A DNA stretch of 64,000 nt, from NCBI GenBank assembly GCA_019309115.1, contig JAFDGW010000005.1:1-64000 (forward strand), written 5' to 3'. The position numbers were made by a program, and so were the translations under genes. Positions 35,189 to 43,423 of the stretch are shown here, piece after piece; position 1 is the stretch's first letter, and every line of letters begins with the position of its first letter. Under the pieces are notes generated by a model. The model was not told the origin of the DNA, did no database searches, and saw only the letters and a program-made list of their open reading frames with translations. Origin of the DNA: Deltaproteobacteria bacterium (lineage in GTDB: Bacteria > Desulfobacterota > Syntrophobacteria > Syntrophobacterales > Thermodesulforhabdaceae).

Positions 35189-36616
35189 TTATTCGGTTAT
35201 ACCGTACTGTTTCATTTTTCTCCAAAGAGTTGCCCTGCCCCAGCCGAGCATTCTCGCAGCCTTTGATTTTCTGCCTCCACATTTCATCAGCGCTTCCAGA
35301 ATCATCCGCCTTTCTAAATCCTCCCATTTGACCTGACCAGACTCTGACCTATTTTTCAAGAGATTTACATCTTCGTAAATCGCGCCATAGCTTCGAGAGG
35401 CCATCTCTTCGTCGCTCTTACCCTGTGACTGTACCGCCTCCACCACATAGGAAGGAATGTGCTCCAGGGTAATGAAAGCCCCAGTACAGATGTTCACAGC
35501 ATATTCCACAATGTTTTTTAGCTCGCGCACATTTCCGGGGTAACTGTACTTCAGAAGGACATTGCGAGCTTCGGAAGAGAATCGGGAAACCCTCTTCCCA
35601 AATTTAGCCGAAAAAGCTCGCAGGAAGTGATCCATAAGGAGTTGAACATCACCTTCTCGCTCCCTCAGAGGCGGAACGTGGAGCCTCACAACATTGAGCC
35701 TGAAGAGAAGATCTTCTCTAAACCTTCCCTCTCGAACCATTGCCGCCAGGTCTCTATGAGTTGCCGCAATAATACGTACATTAACCCTTACCCCCGTTCC
35801 GCTCCCCAGGGGATAGATTACATGATCATCGAGAAAGGTGAGGAGTTTGACTTGAAGTGAAAGGGGAAGATCTCCGATTTCGGTCAGGAAAAGCGTTCCG
35901 TTGTGAGCAAGTCTGAATCTCCCGGGTTTGTTGTGAGTTGCCCCAGTGAAAGCTCCCTTGACATGACCGAAAAGTTCTGACTCAAGAAGTGTTTCGGGAA
36001 GAGCTCCGCAGTTGATCTTCACAAAGGGCCCTTTTGCCCTGTTGGACATTTTGTGAATCACTTCAGCAAGGAGGTCTTTGCCGGTCCCTGTTTCTCCCGT
36101 TATGAGCACCGATGAGTCGGTTTGAGCAATTCCGGGAAGCATTGCAAAGAGCTTCTCCATTGTGGGGCTCCTTCCTATTATATCCCCGACACTGAAGGGA
36201 TGAGTCGGTGAGTCGGATCGCTGCCCCCCATCCCCCAAATCCTCAACAATCTCCGCATATCCAAGGCATCTACCCTCAGGACTTCGCACCCGGGTGAAGG
36301 TTATGCGAACTGGAACCCTTCTCCGATCCCTTGTAATGATATCCCCTTCCTCCGAAACCGATTCCTCTCCACCAAGATCCTCTCTTACGGGACACCTCCC
36401 TCCACATATGTTGCTCCTGAGAACATGGGAACAGGCAAGACCACAGGCCTCGAAGGATGAATAGCCCGTAAGAACCTCTGCCGCCCTGTTTTGATAAACC
36501 ACCCTACCCTCTTTAGAGATAAAAACCACCGCCACGGGAAGCTCATCAAAGACGCTTCCCAAGGCCACGGGGTCGCTGTAAAGTCCAGCAATAGTTATTC
36601 CAGCCGCAGAACTCAT
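35189..36616 (-). CDS. PAS-domain sigma-54-dependent activator
   Basis: The 475-residue protein has a PAS domain (about 20-130), a sigma-54 AAA+ domain (Walker A GETGTGKD, GAFTGA, FLTEIGDLP with Thr where Asp is usual) and a Fis-type helix-turn-helix (GGRKSKAARMLGWGRATLW). There is no receiver. The PAS domain holds four cysteines (58, 62, 71, 75; C-x3-C-x8-C-x3-C), which could bind a metal or iron-sulfur cluster or sense thiols. It is first in a five-gene operon; AGGAGAGG precedes the ATG. CATAATG repeats lie beside its promoter and beside the promoter at 31905, so it probably controls both the CBS/symporter and the 36861 operons. Confidence 0.93.
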   Translation of the reverse strand: MSSAAGITIAGLYSDPVALGSVFDELPVAVVFISKEGRVVYQNRAAEVLTGYSSFEACGLACSHVLRSNICGGRCPVREDLGGEESVSEEGDIITRDRRRVPVRITFTRVRSPEGRCLGYAEIVEDLGDGGQRSDSPTHPFSVGDIIGRSPTMEKLFAMLPGIAQTDSSVLITGETGTGKDLLAEVIHKMSNRAKGPFVKINCGALPETLLESELFGHVKGAFTGATHNKPGRFRLAHNGTLFLTEIGDLPLSLQVKLLTFLDDHVIYPLGSGTGVRVNVRIIAATHRDLAAMVREGRFREDLLFRLNVVRLHVPPLREREGDVQLLMDHFLRAFSAKFGKRVSRFSSEARNVLLKYSYPGNVRELKNIVEYAVNICTGAFITLEHIPSYVVEAVQSQGKSDEEMASRSYGAIYEDVNLLKNRSESGQVKWEDLERRMILEALMKCGGRKSKAARMLGWGRATLWRKMKQYGITE

Positions 36617-36667
36617 AGCTATACCTCTCCTGAACCTTGGTCTTTTTGATAAAGTGTATCATCATGT

Positions 36668-36709
36668 ACCATAATGTATCAAGAAAAATTTTCATAATGT
36701 TTCATAAGG
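36668..36709. promoter_or_regulatory. CATAATG repeat cluster upstream of the FAE-motif operon
   Basis: ACCATAATGTATC (36668-36680) and the tandem TTCATAATGT-TTCATAAGGT (36691-36710) lie between the divergent activator gene and the sigma-54 promoter at 36789, 80-120 bases upstream of it. They share TTTCATAATGTT with the cluster at 31983-31998. Confidence 0.55.
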
Positions 36710-36788
36710 TCTGCCTTGAATGTGGTTGTAAATAACAGATCGGGAAGAGATCTTGCTTGGCAGAGACAGAAGTAGATTTTGTATGGGA

Positions 36789-36804
36789 AGGAACGGGGGT
36801 TGCA
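36789..36804 (+). promoter_or_regulatory. Sigma-54 promoter for the FAE-motif operon
   Basis: AGGAACGGGGGTTGCA matches TGGCACG-N4-TTGCA with the right ten-base spacing and an ideal -12 box. Transcription would begin near 36814, 47 bases before the ATG at 36861. Confidence 0.68.
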
Positions 36805-36860
36805 TATAAGGATTGATCAAGGAAGCGAGCAAATAACCCTGGGTAAAGGGAGGATGAGTC

Positions 36861-37142
36861 ATGAAGTTCAAAAAATATCTTGAAGATAGCTTTGCGGCCT
36901 CGGCATTTGCAGAAGAAGGGCTTGATACGGGTAGCTTCGGTTTCAGGCGTACTCTAACGATGGGTGAACTGGCAAATAGTTTAAAGGATCTTTATGCAGC
37001 TGTGGCCTTTGCGGAAGAAAACTGCCATGATGTGGCTATGGAAATCCTGCAGAAAAAGGCTACCCGACCTGCTCTTATCAGGTTCCTTGAAGATGTAGGA
37101 CTAGTCAATGTCCCGGTAAAGCTTTGTGTTGTTAATATGTAG
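36861..37142 (+). CDS. Small protein with two FAE-motif repeats
   Basis: I do not recognise a named family. The 93-residue protein contains two copies of a short motif: LEDSFAASAFAEE (7-19) and LKDLYAAVAFAEE (41-53). The same motif ends both proteins encoded next (IEDVFVSSTFAEA, IEDTMVATTFAEA). Each copy looks helical and resembles one half of a TPR hairpin. The gene is first in a three-gene operon after a sigma-54 promoter, and a GGGAGGATG sequence gives a ribosome site. No signal peptide or membrane segment is seen. It may be an adaptor that binds the receivers through like-to-like helices; this is a guess. Confidence 0.8.
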   Translation: MKFKKYLEDSFAASAFAEEGLDTGSFGFRRTLTMGELANSLKDLYAAVAFAEENCHDVAMEILQKKATRPALIRFLEDVGLVNVPVKLCVVNM

Positions 37143-37161
37143 CCAACTGCCTTAACAGGAT

Positions 37162-37647
37162 ATGAAACCCAGCATTCTCGTTATGGGTGGTGATGAGGAT
37201 TTTCGAGAGAGGCTTGCAGAGATACTCAAAAAAAGAGGTTATCAGGTGTTAACTGCTGCAACCCCGGATGATCCATGTATTCATAACCTGGCCGATATAG
37301 ATATTGTTATTGTAAGTCAACACATATTGACCAGCCGGGAAAGAGACATTTTCAGCGTCTTCAGTTACCTGAAGCCTTCGCCGGAAATCATACTTATGCT
37401 TACCTCTGGAAGCATACAGAGTGCTATTGAAGGGATGAAGAAGGGTGTTTTCGACGATATATACGTACCTTTTGAAATATCGGAGCTTGAAGAGAAGATA
37501 TTTAAAGCTTTCAGAGCCCGGCAGAAGAAGGCTCGGAAGATGAAGCGGTGTAGTCTGAAACAGAAGATAGAGGATGTTTTCGTTTCCTCAACCTTCGCCG
37601 AAGCCAATGTGGAGTTGTCCAATCACAAAAGAAAGAAAACCCATTAA
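37162..37647 (+). CDS. Pseudo-receiver with C-terminal FAE motif
   Basis: The 161-residue protein has a receiver-like fold but lacks the phospho-Asp (VIVSQHIL has Ser at that place) and the conserved Lys (IYVPFE has Val), so it cannot be phosphorylated in the normal way. A basic stretch (RQKKARKMKR) leads to the motif IEDVFVSSTFAEA (136-148). It lies between the small FAE protein and a normal FAE receiver. It could act as a dominant partner or scaffold for the active receiver. Confidence 0.82.
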   Translation: MKPSILVMGGDEDFRERLAEILKKRGYQVLTAATPDDPCIHNLADIDIVIVSQHILTSRERDIFSVFSYLKPSPEIILMLTSGSIQSAIEGMKKGVFDDIYVPFEISELEEKIFKAFRARQKKARKMKRCSLKQKIEDVFVSSTFAEANVELSNHKRKKTH

Positions 37648-37659
37648 CGGAGGCCTCTC

Positions 37660-38118
37660 ATGGAAAAGATAAAGGTGCTTCTCGTCGATGACGAAAAGGA
37701 ATTTGTCGATGCTTTGAGGGAAAGGCTTGAGATACGGGACCTTCCGTCAGGCGTTGCCTACAACGGGGAGCAGGCACTTCAGATCGTCGAAGATGAAATT
37801 CCCGATGTTATTGTATTGGATTTAAAGATGCCGGGAATTGACGGAATGGAGGTTCTAAAAAGGGTCAGAAAAGCCTATCCTCAGGTTCAGGTTATTATTC
37901 TTACAGGACACGGTTCTGAAAAGGACGAGGAGGAAGCACGGCGCCTTGGAGCCTTTGAATATCTTCAGAAACCTGTGGACATAGATGAGCTGGTAAAGCT
38001 CCTTCGCTTGGCCTATAAGAAAAAAATAGAAGACACAATGGTTGCGACTACCTTTGCTGAAGCAGGAGAGTTTGAAACCGCAAGAGACATTATGAAAGAG
38101 GAAAAAGAAAAGGACTAA
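37660..38118 (+). CDS. Receiver with C-terminal FAE motif
   Basis: The 152-residue protein is a complete receiver (VDDE; Asp in VIVLDLKMPGIDG; Thr in ILTGHG; Lys in LQKPVD) followed by a tail with IEDTMVATTFAEAGEFETAR (123-142), which is TPR-like. It has no DNA-binding domain. The motif shared with the two upstream proteins suggests a signalling complex. It is the last gene before a convergent terminator region. Confidence 0.88.
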   Translation: MEKIKVLLVDDEKEFVDALRERLEIRDLPSGVAYNGEQALQIVEDEIPDVIVLDLKMPGIDGMEVLKRVRKAYPQVQVIILTGHGSEKDEEEARRLGAFEYLQKPVDIDELVKLLRLAYKKKIEDTMVATTFAEAGEFETARDIMKEEKEKD

Positions 38119-38206
38119 ATTCTGACAAGGCGTTGTTTTAGATAAGCAGTACATGCAGCATGTTCTTTTTGAAGCCTAAGAGGACTCATCTTTAGGCCAA
38201 CAAAAA

Positions 38207-38232
38207 GCCGTGGGAACCTCGGCTCCCACGGC
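38207..38232 (-). terminator. Rho-independent terminator of the trkAH operon
   Basis: GCCGTGGGA (38207-38215) pairs perfectly with TCCCACGGC (38224-38232). On the minus strand the stem is followed by TTTTTG, so it ends transcripts coming from trkH. The rest of the 38119-38415 gap shows no gene. Confidence 0.8.
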
Positions 38233-38415
38233 CTCTACCAACTATGTTAGGCTATATCAAAGGTACATTACGGATGAAGTCCCCCATTAAAATTTGCAAC
38301 CGTTGTTGAAAAAAATCATACAAGAACGTCACCACACATGACGCAATAGTTCAGGTGGTTGACTACCGGGGTTCGGTACGATGGGTTCACATCTCTTAAA
38401 GGGATCATTATTTCC

Positions 38416-39864
38416 TCACTTACGCCAAAATTCAGGAATGAACAAAATAATAACCGTAAAAATTTCAAGCCTGCCCAGGATCATGCAAAATGCCAGAATC
38501 CACTTGGCCATCCAGGGCATGTGAGAATAGTTTTCTGCAGGGCCAACGGTTCCCAGACCGGGTCCTATATTCCCTATGGTAGCCGCAACCGAGGCAATTG
38601 AAGTAAGAACGTCAACTCTTGTTGCGGCAACAAGAAGCACACCAGTACAATACAACAGTATGTAGAAGACAAAAAAACCGAGGACACTGCTCACAATGTC
38701 CTGAGGCACCTGCTGACCGTGAAGCTTAACTTGAGACACCCCATGTGGATGAATCAACCGGAACAGCTCGCGGTATCCGTGCTTGAGTAGCAACATTATC
38801 CTCATACACTTCATACCGCCTCCGGTCGATCCTGCACAGGCTCCTATGAACATGCACATGAAAAGGATTGCCTGCGGTAAAAAAGGCCAGGTTTCATAAT
38901 CCGCCGTTGCGTAACCCGTGGTGGTGATAATGGAAATAACCTGAAACATTGAGTAACGGAGAGCTTCCGGGATGCTTCCGTAAGAGTCTTTGTACACGGC
39001 AAAGGTTGTAATGACTACAAAAAGCATTACAAGAAAGCAGAAAAAGCGAAATTCCGAATTCTGAAGCATCTTTCGAGGTTTCCCGGTAAGCAGCTGATAA
39101 TGGAGGGAAAAGTTCACTCCGGCGACGAACATAAAGAAGATGATCACCCCATCAACGTAGGCACTCTGAAAATGCGCAATGCTCGCGTTTTTGGTGGAAA
39201 ATCCACCTGTTGCCAGAGTGCCAAAGGTATGACAAAGGGCATCATAGAGGTTCATGCCACCAAACATCAAAAGGACCGTCTCAAGAACTGTAAAAAGGAG
39301 GTAAACCTTCCAGAGCAAAAGAGCGGTATCTCTTATTCTGGGTCTGAGCTTATCGGGCACGGGGGATGGAACTTCGGCCTTATAGAGTTGCATACCTCCT
39401 GCCCCAAGAAACGGCAGGATAGCAAGAGAGAACACAATAATGCCCATTCCTCCCAGCCAGTGAGTAAAGCTTCTCCAGAAGAGAATTCCGGGTGCTGTGG
39501 ATTCTATATCGGTCATTACCGAAGCACCCGTTGTGGTAAAGCCCGAGACGGATTCAAAAAAGGAATCAATGAAAGTATCAAAGGTATGGCTAAAATAAAA
39601 TGGTAATGCCCCTATCAGACCGGCACCTATCCACCCCAAAGTAACAATGGCCATGCCTTCGCGATGACCCAGGGTAACAATCCCAGATTTGCAACCCAGT
39701 GCAAAAAGCAGGAAGCCTCCAACTAGCCCCACTACCATGGATTTTATAAGAGGGCCAACGGAGCTATCCGAATACCAGAGGCCTGCAACCATGGGAAAAA
39801 TCATTGTAAGGGATATGGAAATGAACAAACCACCAAGAGCCTTACTAATGTAGCCCCACTGCAT
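38416..39864 (-). CDS. trkH: Potassium uptake protein TrkH
   Basis: The 482-residue membrane protein is the translocating subunit of the Trk potassium system. It shows repeated pore-loop motifs typical of the family (SGFTTTGASV, TLATGGFSTKN, TTTGYATADYETW, ACAGSTGGGMK) with about ten hydrophobic segments. It lies three bases after trkA, its cytoplasmic gating partner. Length and motifs are normal. It ends 183 bases before the terminator at 38207. Confidence 0.96.
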   Translation of the reverse strand: MQWGYISKALGGLFISISLTMIFPMVAGLWYSDSSVGPLIKSMVVGLVGGFLLFALGCKSGIVTLGHREGMAIVTLGWIGAGLIGALPFYFSHTFDTFIDSFFESVSGFTTTGASVMTDIESTAPGILFWRSFTHWLGGMGIIVFSLAILPFLGAGGMQLYKAEVPSPVPDKLRPRIRDTALLLWKVYLLFTVLETVLLMFGGMNLYDALCHTFGTLATGGFSTKNASIAHFQSAYVDGVIIFFMFVAGVNFSLHYQLLTGKPRKMLQNSEFRFFCFLVMLFVVITTFAVYKDSYGSIPEALRYSMFQVISIITTTGYATADYETWPFLPQAILFMCMFIGACAGSTGGGMKCMRIMLLLKHGYRELFRLIHPHGVSQVKLHGQQVPQDIVSSVLGFFVFYILLYCTGVLLVAATRVDVLTSIASVAATIGNIGPGLGTVGPAENYSHMPWMAKWILAFCMILGRLEIFTVIILFIPEFWRK

Positions 39865-39867
39865 AAT

Positions 39868-41232
39868 CTATCTTTTCATCTTAACCATCAGTTCCCGTTC
39901 CACCGCAGAGATACCCTGGCGTGTTGTCAGGATAACAACTCGATCTCCGGGTTCAATAACCGTATCCCCCGTAGGAATATGTGTCTGATCTTCGCGAAAA
40001 ACACAAAGAATCAAAACTCCACGAGGAAATTTTATGTCTTTAAGAGGCTTACCGATTATTCCCGATTTGGCCTCTGCAACCACTTCAAGAACCTCTACAT
40101 TCTCACCTTTAAGAGCAATGGCCGAAACAACTCTGCCTCTCCTCACAAACTGCAAAATTGTGTTTATAGCCGCAAGCCTTGAACTCACTATGTTGCCCAG
40201 CCCGACGGCCGACATCATGGGAATATAAGCAAACCTGTTCACCCTTGTTATGGTCCTTGCCTCTCCGGTCTTTTTGGCAAGCAGAGAACACAGAATATTG
40301 GTGCCGTCATCCCCTGTCGCAGAAATAACCACATCCATATGATGAATGTTTTCTTCGAGCAAGAGATCCCAATCGGTACCATCACCGTTAATGACAACGG
40401 CACGATTGAGCACCGCAGATAGCTCCTCGCACCTCCGCAAATCCTTTTCCACAATCTTTACCCCGTAATTCTTGGACTCCAGGGTATGGGCCAACTTTAA
40501 TCCGAAACGGCCTCCTCCAATGATCATTATGTTTTTCGCATCTCTCGGAGCACACCGGAAAAACCCAAGAACCTCTCTCAAAATGCCCCGTTCACATGCC
40601 ACATAAATAAGATCATTCTCCCTGATTATGTCACCTCCTGTAGGAATAATTGTGCATTCATCTCTGAAGATCACGCCTATTATAAAGGGAAGCCCACCTG
40701 ATGCGGCCCTTATATCGGCAATGGTACGACCCACGAAAGGTGAACACTGGTCAATCCGAAGCCCAAGAAGTTTTATTCGCCCTCCTGCAAACTCACCTAC
40801 ATCCTCGGCATCCGGAACGGAAAGAAGCCTGGTAACGGTCTTAACCGCCTCTTCTTCAGGGTTGATGATCATGTCGATCTTCAATTCTCTCGACAGTATT
40901 TCTCGGCTTATTCCGTGATACATTTCACTTCGTATTCGGGCAAGTTTAACTACTTCAGGAGCCAAAACGCCGGCAAAAAAAGAGCTTATGATGTTTGTCT
41001 CATCACTGTTGGTTACCGCAAGAAAGAGATCCGCTTCCTTGACGCCTGATTCCAGGAGTATTTGAGGATCATTTCCCGAGCCCAGTATGGGCTGAACATC
41101 TAGAAGGTTTTCACACCTGTTCAAGACATCTGGATTGCGGTCAATGACGATGACTTCCTTGTTTTCCGCGGCAAGACGTCTGGCGATATAATATCCTACT
41201 TCACCAGCACCAACGATAACTACCCTTTTCAT
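39868..41232 (-). CDS. trkA: Potassium uptake regulatory protein TrkA
   Basis: The 454-residue cytoplasmic protein has two RCK (NAD-binding Rossmann plus TrkA-C) units, starting with VVIVGAGEVGYYIARRL and IMIIGGGRFGLKLAHTL. It binds NAD(H) or ATP and gates TrkH. It is the first gene of the pair, with a full-length normal structure. The region upstream (41233-41525) holds no clear promoter match that I can defend. Confidence 0.96.
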   Translation of the reverse strand: MKRVVIVGAGEVGYYIARRLAAENKEVIVIDRNPDVLNRCENLLDVQPILGSGNDPQILLESGVKEADLFLAVTNSDETNIISSFFAGVLAPEVVKLARIRSEMYHGISREILSRELKIDMIINPEEEAVKTVTRLLSVPDAEDVGEFAGGRIKLLGLRIDQCSPFVGRTIADIRAASGGLPFIIGVIFRDECTIIPTGGDIIRENDLIYVACERGILREVLGFFRCAPRDAKNIMIIGGGRFGLKLAHTLESKNYGVKIVEKDLRRCEELSAVLNRAVVINGDGTDWDLLLEENIHHMDVVISATGDDGTNILCSLLAKKTGEARTITRVNRFAYIPMMSAVGLGNIVSSRLAAINTILQFVRRGRVVSAIALKGENVEVLEVVAEAKSGIIGKPLKDIKFPRGVLILCVFREDQTHIPTGDTVIEPGDRVVILTTRQGISAVERELMVKMKR

Positions 41233-41525
41233 TTACTAGCCCCCCTAATGGCTTGAGTCCTCAGCGGGAGCGCAAAGTCTGTCTCTTTCTTGTAATTAAA
41301 GGAAGTAAAGGGTACAAGGAAAATTGTTTTTAGATGTCCGGACATTTGCACAAAAAGGCTGCACTCAACACAGCAAAATCAGCAGGATGCAGGCTCATAC
41401 AGTACGAAGGCCCGGTGGCAGTTCATGGGACGGTTGTGTTAGAATATTAGAATATACAAAATACGGAAACAGTCGCCCTGCGGGCACGTGTCTCCCTTTA
41501 TCTGAAGTGTCCTCATGAGAAGGCA

Positions 41526-41837
41526 ATGGTTGTGCTACTGGATGCGCTGTCTCGCCTAACTGCCGTTAACTTCCCTCAGGGAAACCTTCTCAACCAGTGG
41601 AATGCATGGCTCAAACAGCTTGAAAGGCTCTTGCAGAAGGACGAAGAACTCAGAAATATAATCGAGACACTAAGGCAACAGGCGGACCAGCCCCTACGAG
41701 CACTACCCGGAACCCATCACTCCATGAGTAGCCCTCAACAGGAGCCCAAAATTATTCACATTGACGACTTCATCAAAAAAAGCGTGAAAACGATACCCCC
41801 TCCTCAGACAAATAACACGCTCCCGCCCCCATCATGA
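41526..41837 (+). CDS. Small hypothetical protein
   Basis: I do not recognise this protein. It is 103 residues: an amphipathic helical first half (LLNQWNAWLKQLERLLQKDEELRNI) is followed by a Pro-, Gln- and Thr-rich tail. GAGAAGG lies a few bases before the ATG. It has no signal peptide or membrane segment. It stands alone between trkA and the second TSUP operon. The amino-acid composition is believable for a real gene but there is no other support. Confidence 0.45.
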   Translation: MVVLLDALSRLTAVNFPQGNLLNQWNAWLKQLERLLQKDEELRNIIETLRQQADQPLRALPGTHHSMSSPQQEPKIIHIDDFIKKSVKTIPPPQTNNTLPPPS

Positions 41838-41853
41838 CAGATCCTGCATGACA

Positions 41854-41874
41854 GTGTCGGCTCCGATCTGACAC
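41854..41874. promoter_or_regulatory. Inverted repeat upstream of the second TSUP operon
   Basis: GTGTC-N11-GACAC is an inverted repeat about 75-95 bases upstream of the sigma-54 promoter at 41948, a normal distance for an activator site. A direct repeat ATGACAG (41834 and 41849) adjoins it. It differs from the TTTACAG and CATAATG sites, so a third activator may bind here; the regulator at 1694 is the one left over. Confidence 0.45.
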
Positions 41875-41947
41875 GGGTCCTGCTTTGTTTCACGGCATTG
41901 CTTTCATATGGTGTTGTAATCACGGCACATTCCCCCTTGTATCAGTT

Positions 41948-41963
41948 GGGCACATTCTTTGCC
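41948..41963 (+). promoter_or_regulatory. Sigma-54 promoter for the second TSUP operon
   Basis: GGGCACATTCTTTGCC has GG and GC exactly ten bases apart and matches consensus well. Transcription would start near 41973, 74 bases before the ATG at 42047. Confidence 0.75.
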
Positions 41964-42046
41964 CCTAAGCTTGGTGACGACTGAAGCAGGTTAAAAAGAG
42001 AGAAGTGTCGAGAGCTGAGTGTCAAAGGACAAAGGGAGGTGCACAA

Positions 42047-42346
42047 ATGAGGGGCATCAAAAAAAAGCTTCATGGAATCTTTGGTTTAATTTTTGCCCTT
42101 ATGCCATCGCTTGCTTGGGCAGGAGGTAAAAAAGCAAGTATGCTCGTTGTTGTTGCGGACACACGGCGCATATCCAATCCTATATTCCATTATTTCGCCA
42201 ACTTGTACAACACCAACATAACTCTCTTTGCATTATGGGCCGTGGTCCTAACCGCCCTCTACGGTTGTGCTCTGGGACTCTTGATGGACTTTATCATGGA
42301 GCGGACAGGCCTTGATTTGAGAACACGAAAGATAATCGAACATTAA
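42047..42346 (+). CDS. Small TSUP-associated envelope protein
   Basis: The 99-residue protein has a signal peptide ending in AWA (residues 22-24), a segment with ADTRRISNPIFHYFANLYN, then one membrane helix and a short C-terminus (MERTGLDLRTRKIIEH). I recall similar small proteins encoded before TauE/SafE genes in other sulfate reducers, but no function. Its end resembles that of the 234-residue protein beside the other TSUP gene. GGGAGGTG precedes the ATG at 42047. It is the first gene of the operon and 23 bases before the transporter, so a transporter subunit or stabiliser is likely. Confidence 0.82.
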   Translation: MRGIKKKLHGIFGLIFALMPSLAWAGGKKASMLVVVADTRRISNPIFHYFANLYNTNITLFALWAVVLTALYGCALGLLMDFIMERTGLDLRTRKIIEH

Positions 42347-42369
42347 AGACATAGAAAGGAGGGTGTGGT

Positions 42370-43407
42370 ATGGATTGGCTTTATATTTATATGCCCATAG
42401 CCGGTTTTAAGATCTTTTGGCCAGGTTTGGTGTTGATAGGTTTCAGCGTTGGAGTGATTGGCGGATTTTTCGGGATGGGTGGTGCCTGGATGGTCACTCC
42501 AGGGCTTAATATTCTCGGCTTCCCAATGGCCTTTGCCATAGGAACCGATATTGCCCACATAGCCGGGAAATCAATGATTGCCACGTTCAGGCACGGAAAG
42601 TTTGGCAATGTTGACTACAAGCTCGGATTTGTAATGCTTGTGGGAACAATGATTGGTATAGAATGTGGTGCCAGGATTGTTATGTGGCTTGAGCGCATAG
42701 GACAGGTTGGAAGGGTTGTGAGGTGGGTCTATGTGGTCTTTCTGTTTCTCATAGCACTTATGGTCTTTGTGGACTATGCTAAGGCCGTGAGAAAGAAGAA
42801 AAGGGGCATCGTGGAAGGTGAGAAGGGTGCTGAAGGAATAACCTGGTATAAGACCCTGCACAGAATTAAAATACCGCCAATGGTTCATTTTAAGACTGCA
42901 GGCTTTACCTGTTCGGCCTGGTTGCCGATTATGGTCAGCTATGCCACGGGAGTCCTGGCTGGATTCCTGGGCATCGGGGGCGGACTATTGAGAATGCCTG
43001 CTCTTGTCTATTTCGTTGGTTGTCCCACTCACATAGCCGTCGGAACAGATCTTTTCGAAGTGATGATTTCCGGTCTCTACGGTGCATTTACCTATTCACT
43101 GAAGGGTCGAATTGAGCTGGTTGCCGTATTTATAATGCTTACAGGCGCTGCTATTGGAGCTCAAATTGGGACCGTCGCAACCAAATACTCCAAAGGGTAC
43201 GGCATAAGAGTGGCCTTTGGATCTGCCGTGGTATGCTGCATGATCTCCATCATACTCAAACAGCTCAAGTACAACCTGCCCGCTGCAATCCTCATTCTTG
43301 GTGCGATTACAACGATTTCTCTCTACATCATGATAACTATGTTCAGAGGCGCAGCTGCAGAGCTTCGTGAGAAAAAGGCTCGTATGGCAACAGCTCATTC
43401 TTCTTAA
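42370..43407 (+). CDS. TauE/SafE (TSUP) family anion transporter
   Basis: The 345-residue membrane protein has about eight hydrophobic segments in two halves with the signatures FFGMGGAWMVTPGLNIL and FLGIGGGLLRMPALVYF. It is shorter than the TSUP at 11638 and lacks its N-terminal extension. GAAAGGAGGGTG lies upstream. Being in a sigma-54 operon with four small envelope proteins and a receiver, it may move sulfate, sulfite or another anion under signal control. Substrate and direction are unknown. Confidence 0.92.
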   Translation: MDWLYIYMPIAGFKIFWPGLVLIGFSVGVIGGFFGMGGAWMVTPGLNILGFPMAFAIGTDIAHIAGKSMIATFRHGKFGNVDYKLGFVMLVGTMIGIECGARIVMWLERIGQVGRVVRWVYVVFLFLIALMVFVDYAKAVRKKKRGIVEGEKGAEGITWYKTLHRIKIPPMVHFKTAGFTCSAWLPIMVSYATGVLAGFLGIGGGLLRMPALVYFVGCPTHIAVGTDLFEVMISGLYGAFTYSLKGRIELVAVFIMLTGAAIGAQIGTVATKYSKGYGIRVAFGSAVVCCMISIILKQLKYNLPAAILILGAITTISLYIMITMFRGAAAELREKKARMATAHSS

Positions 43408-43423
43408 AAAGGAGGGGGTCAGC

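Noticed and set aside
34785-35327. Longer start for the NifX-like gene at 35327
   Set aside because: It would run about 140 bases into the activator's DNA-binding domain, and the conserved fold begins only near 35171.
41324-41518. 64-residue frame upstream of the small hypothetical gene
   Set aside because: It lacks a ribosome site and has a protein-like composition no better than chance.
41881-41940. A second sigma-54 promoter near CGGCACATTCCCCCTTG
   Set aside because: The -24 box is fair, but CT replaces the essential GC at the right spacing; the site at 41948 is much better.
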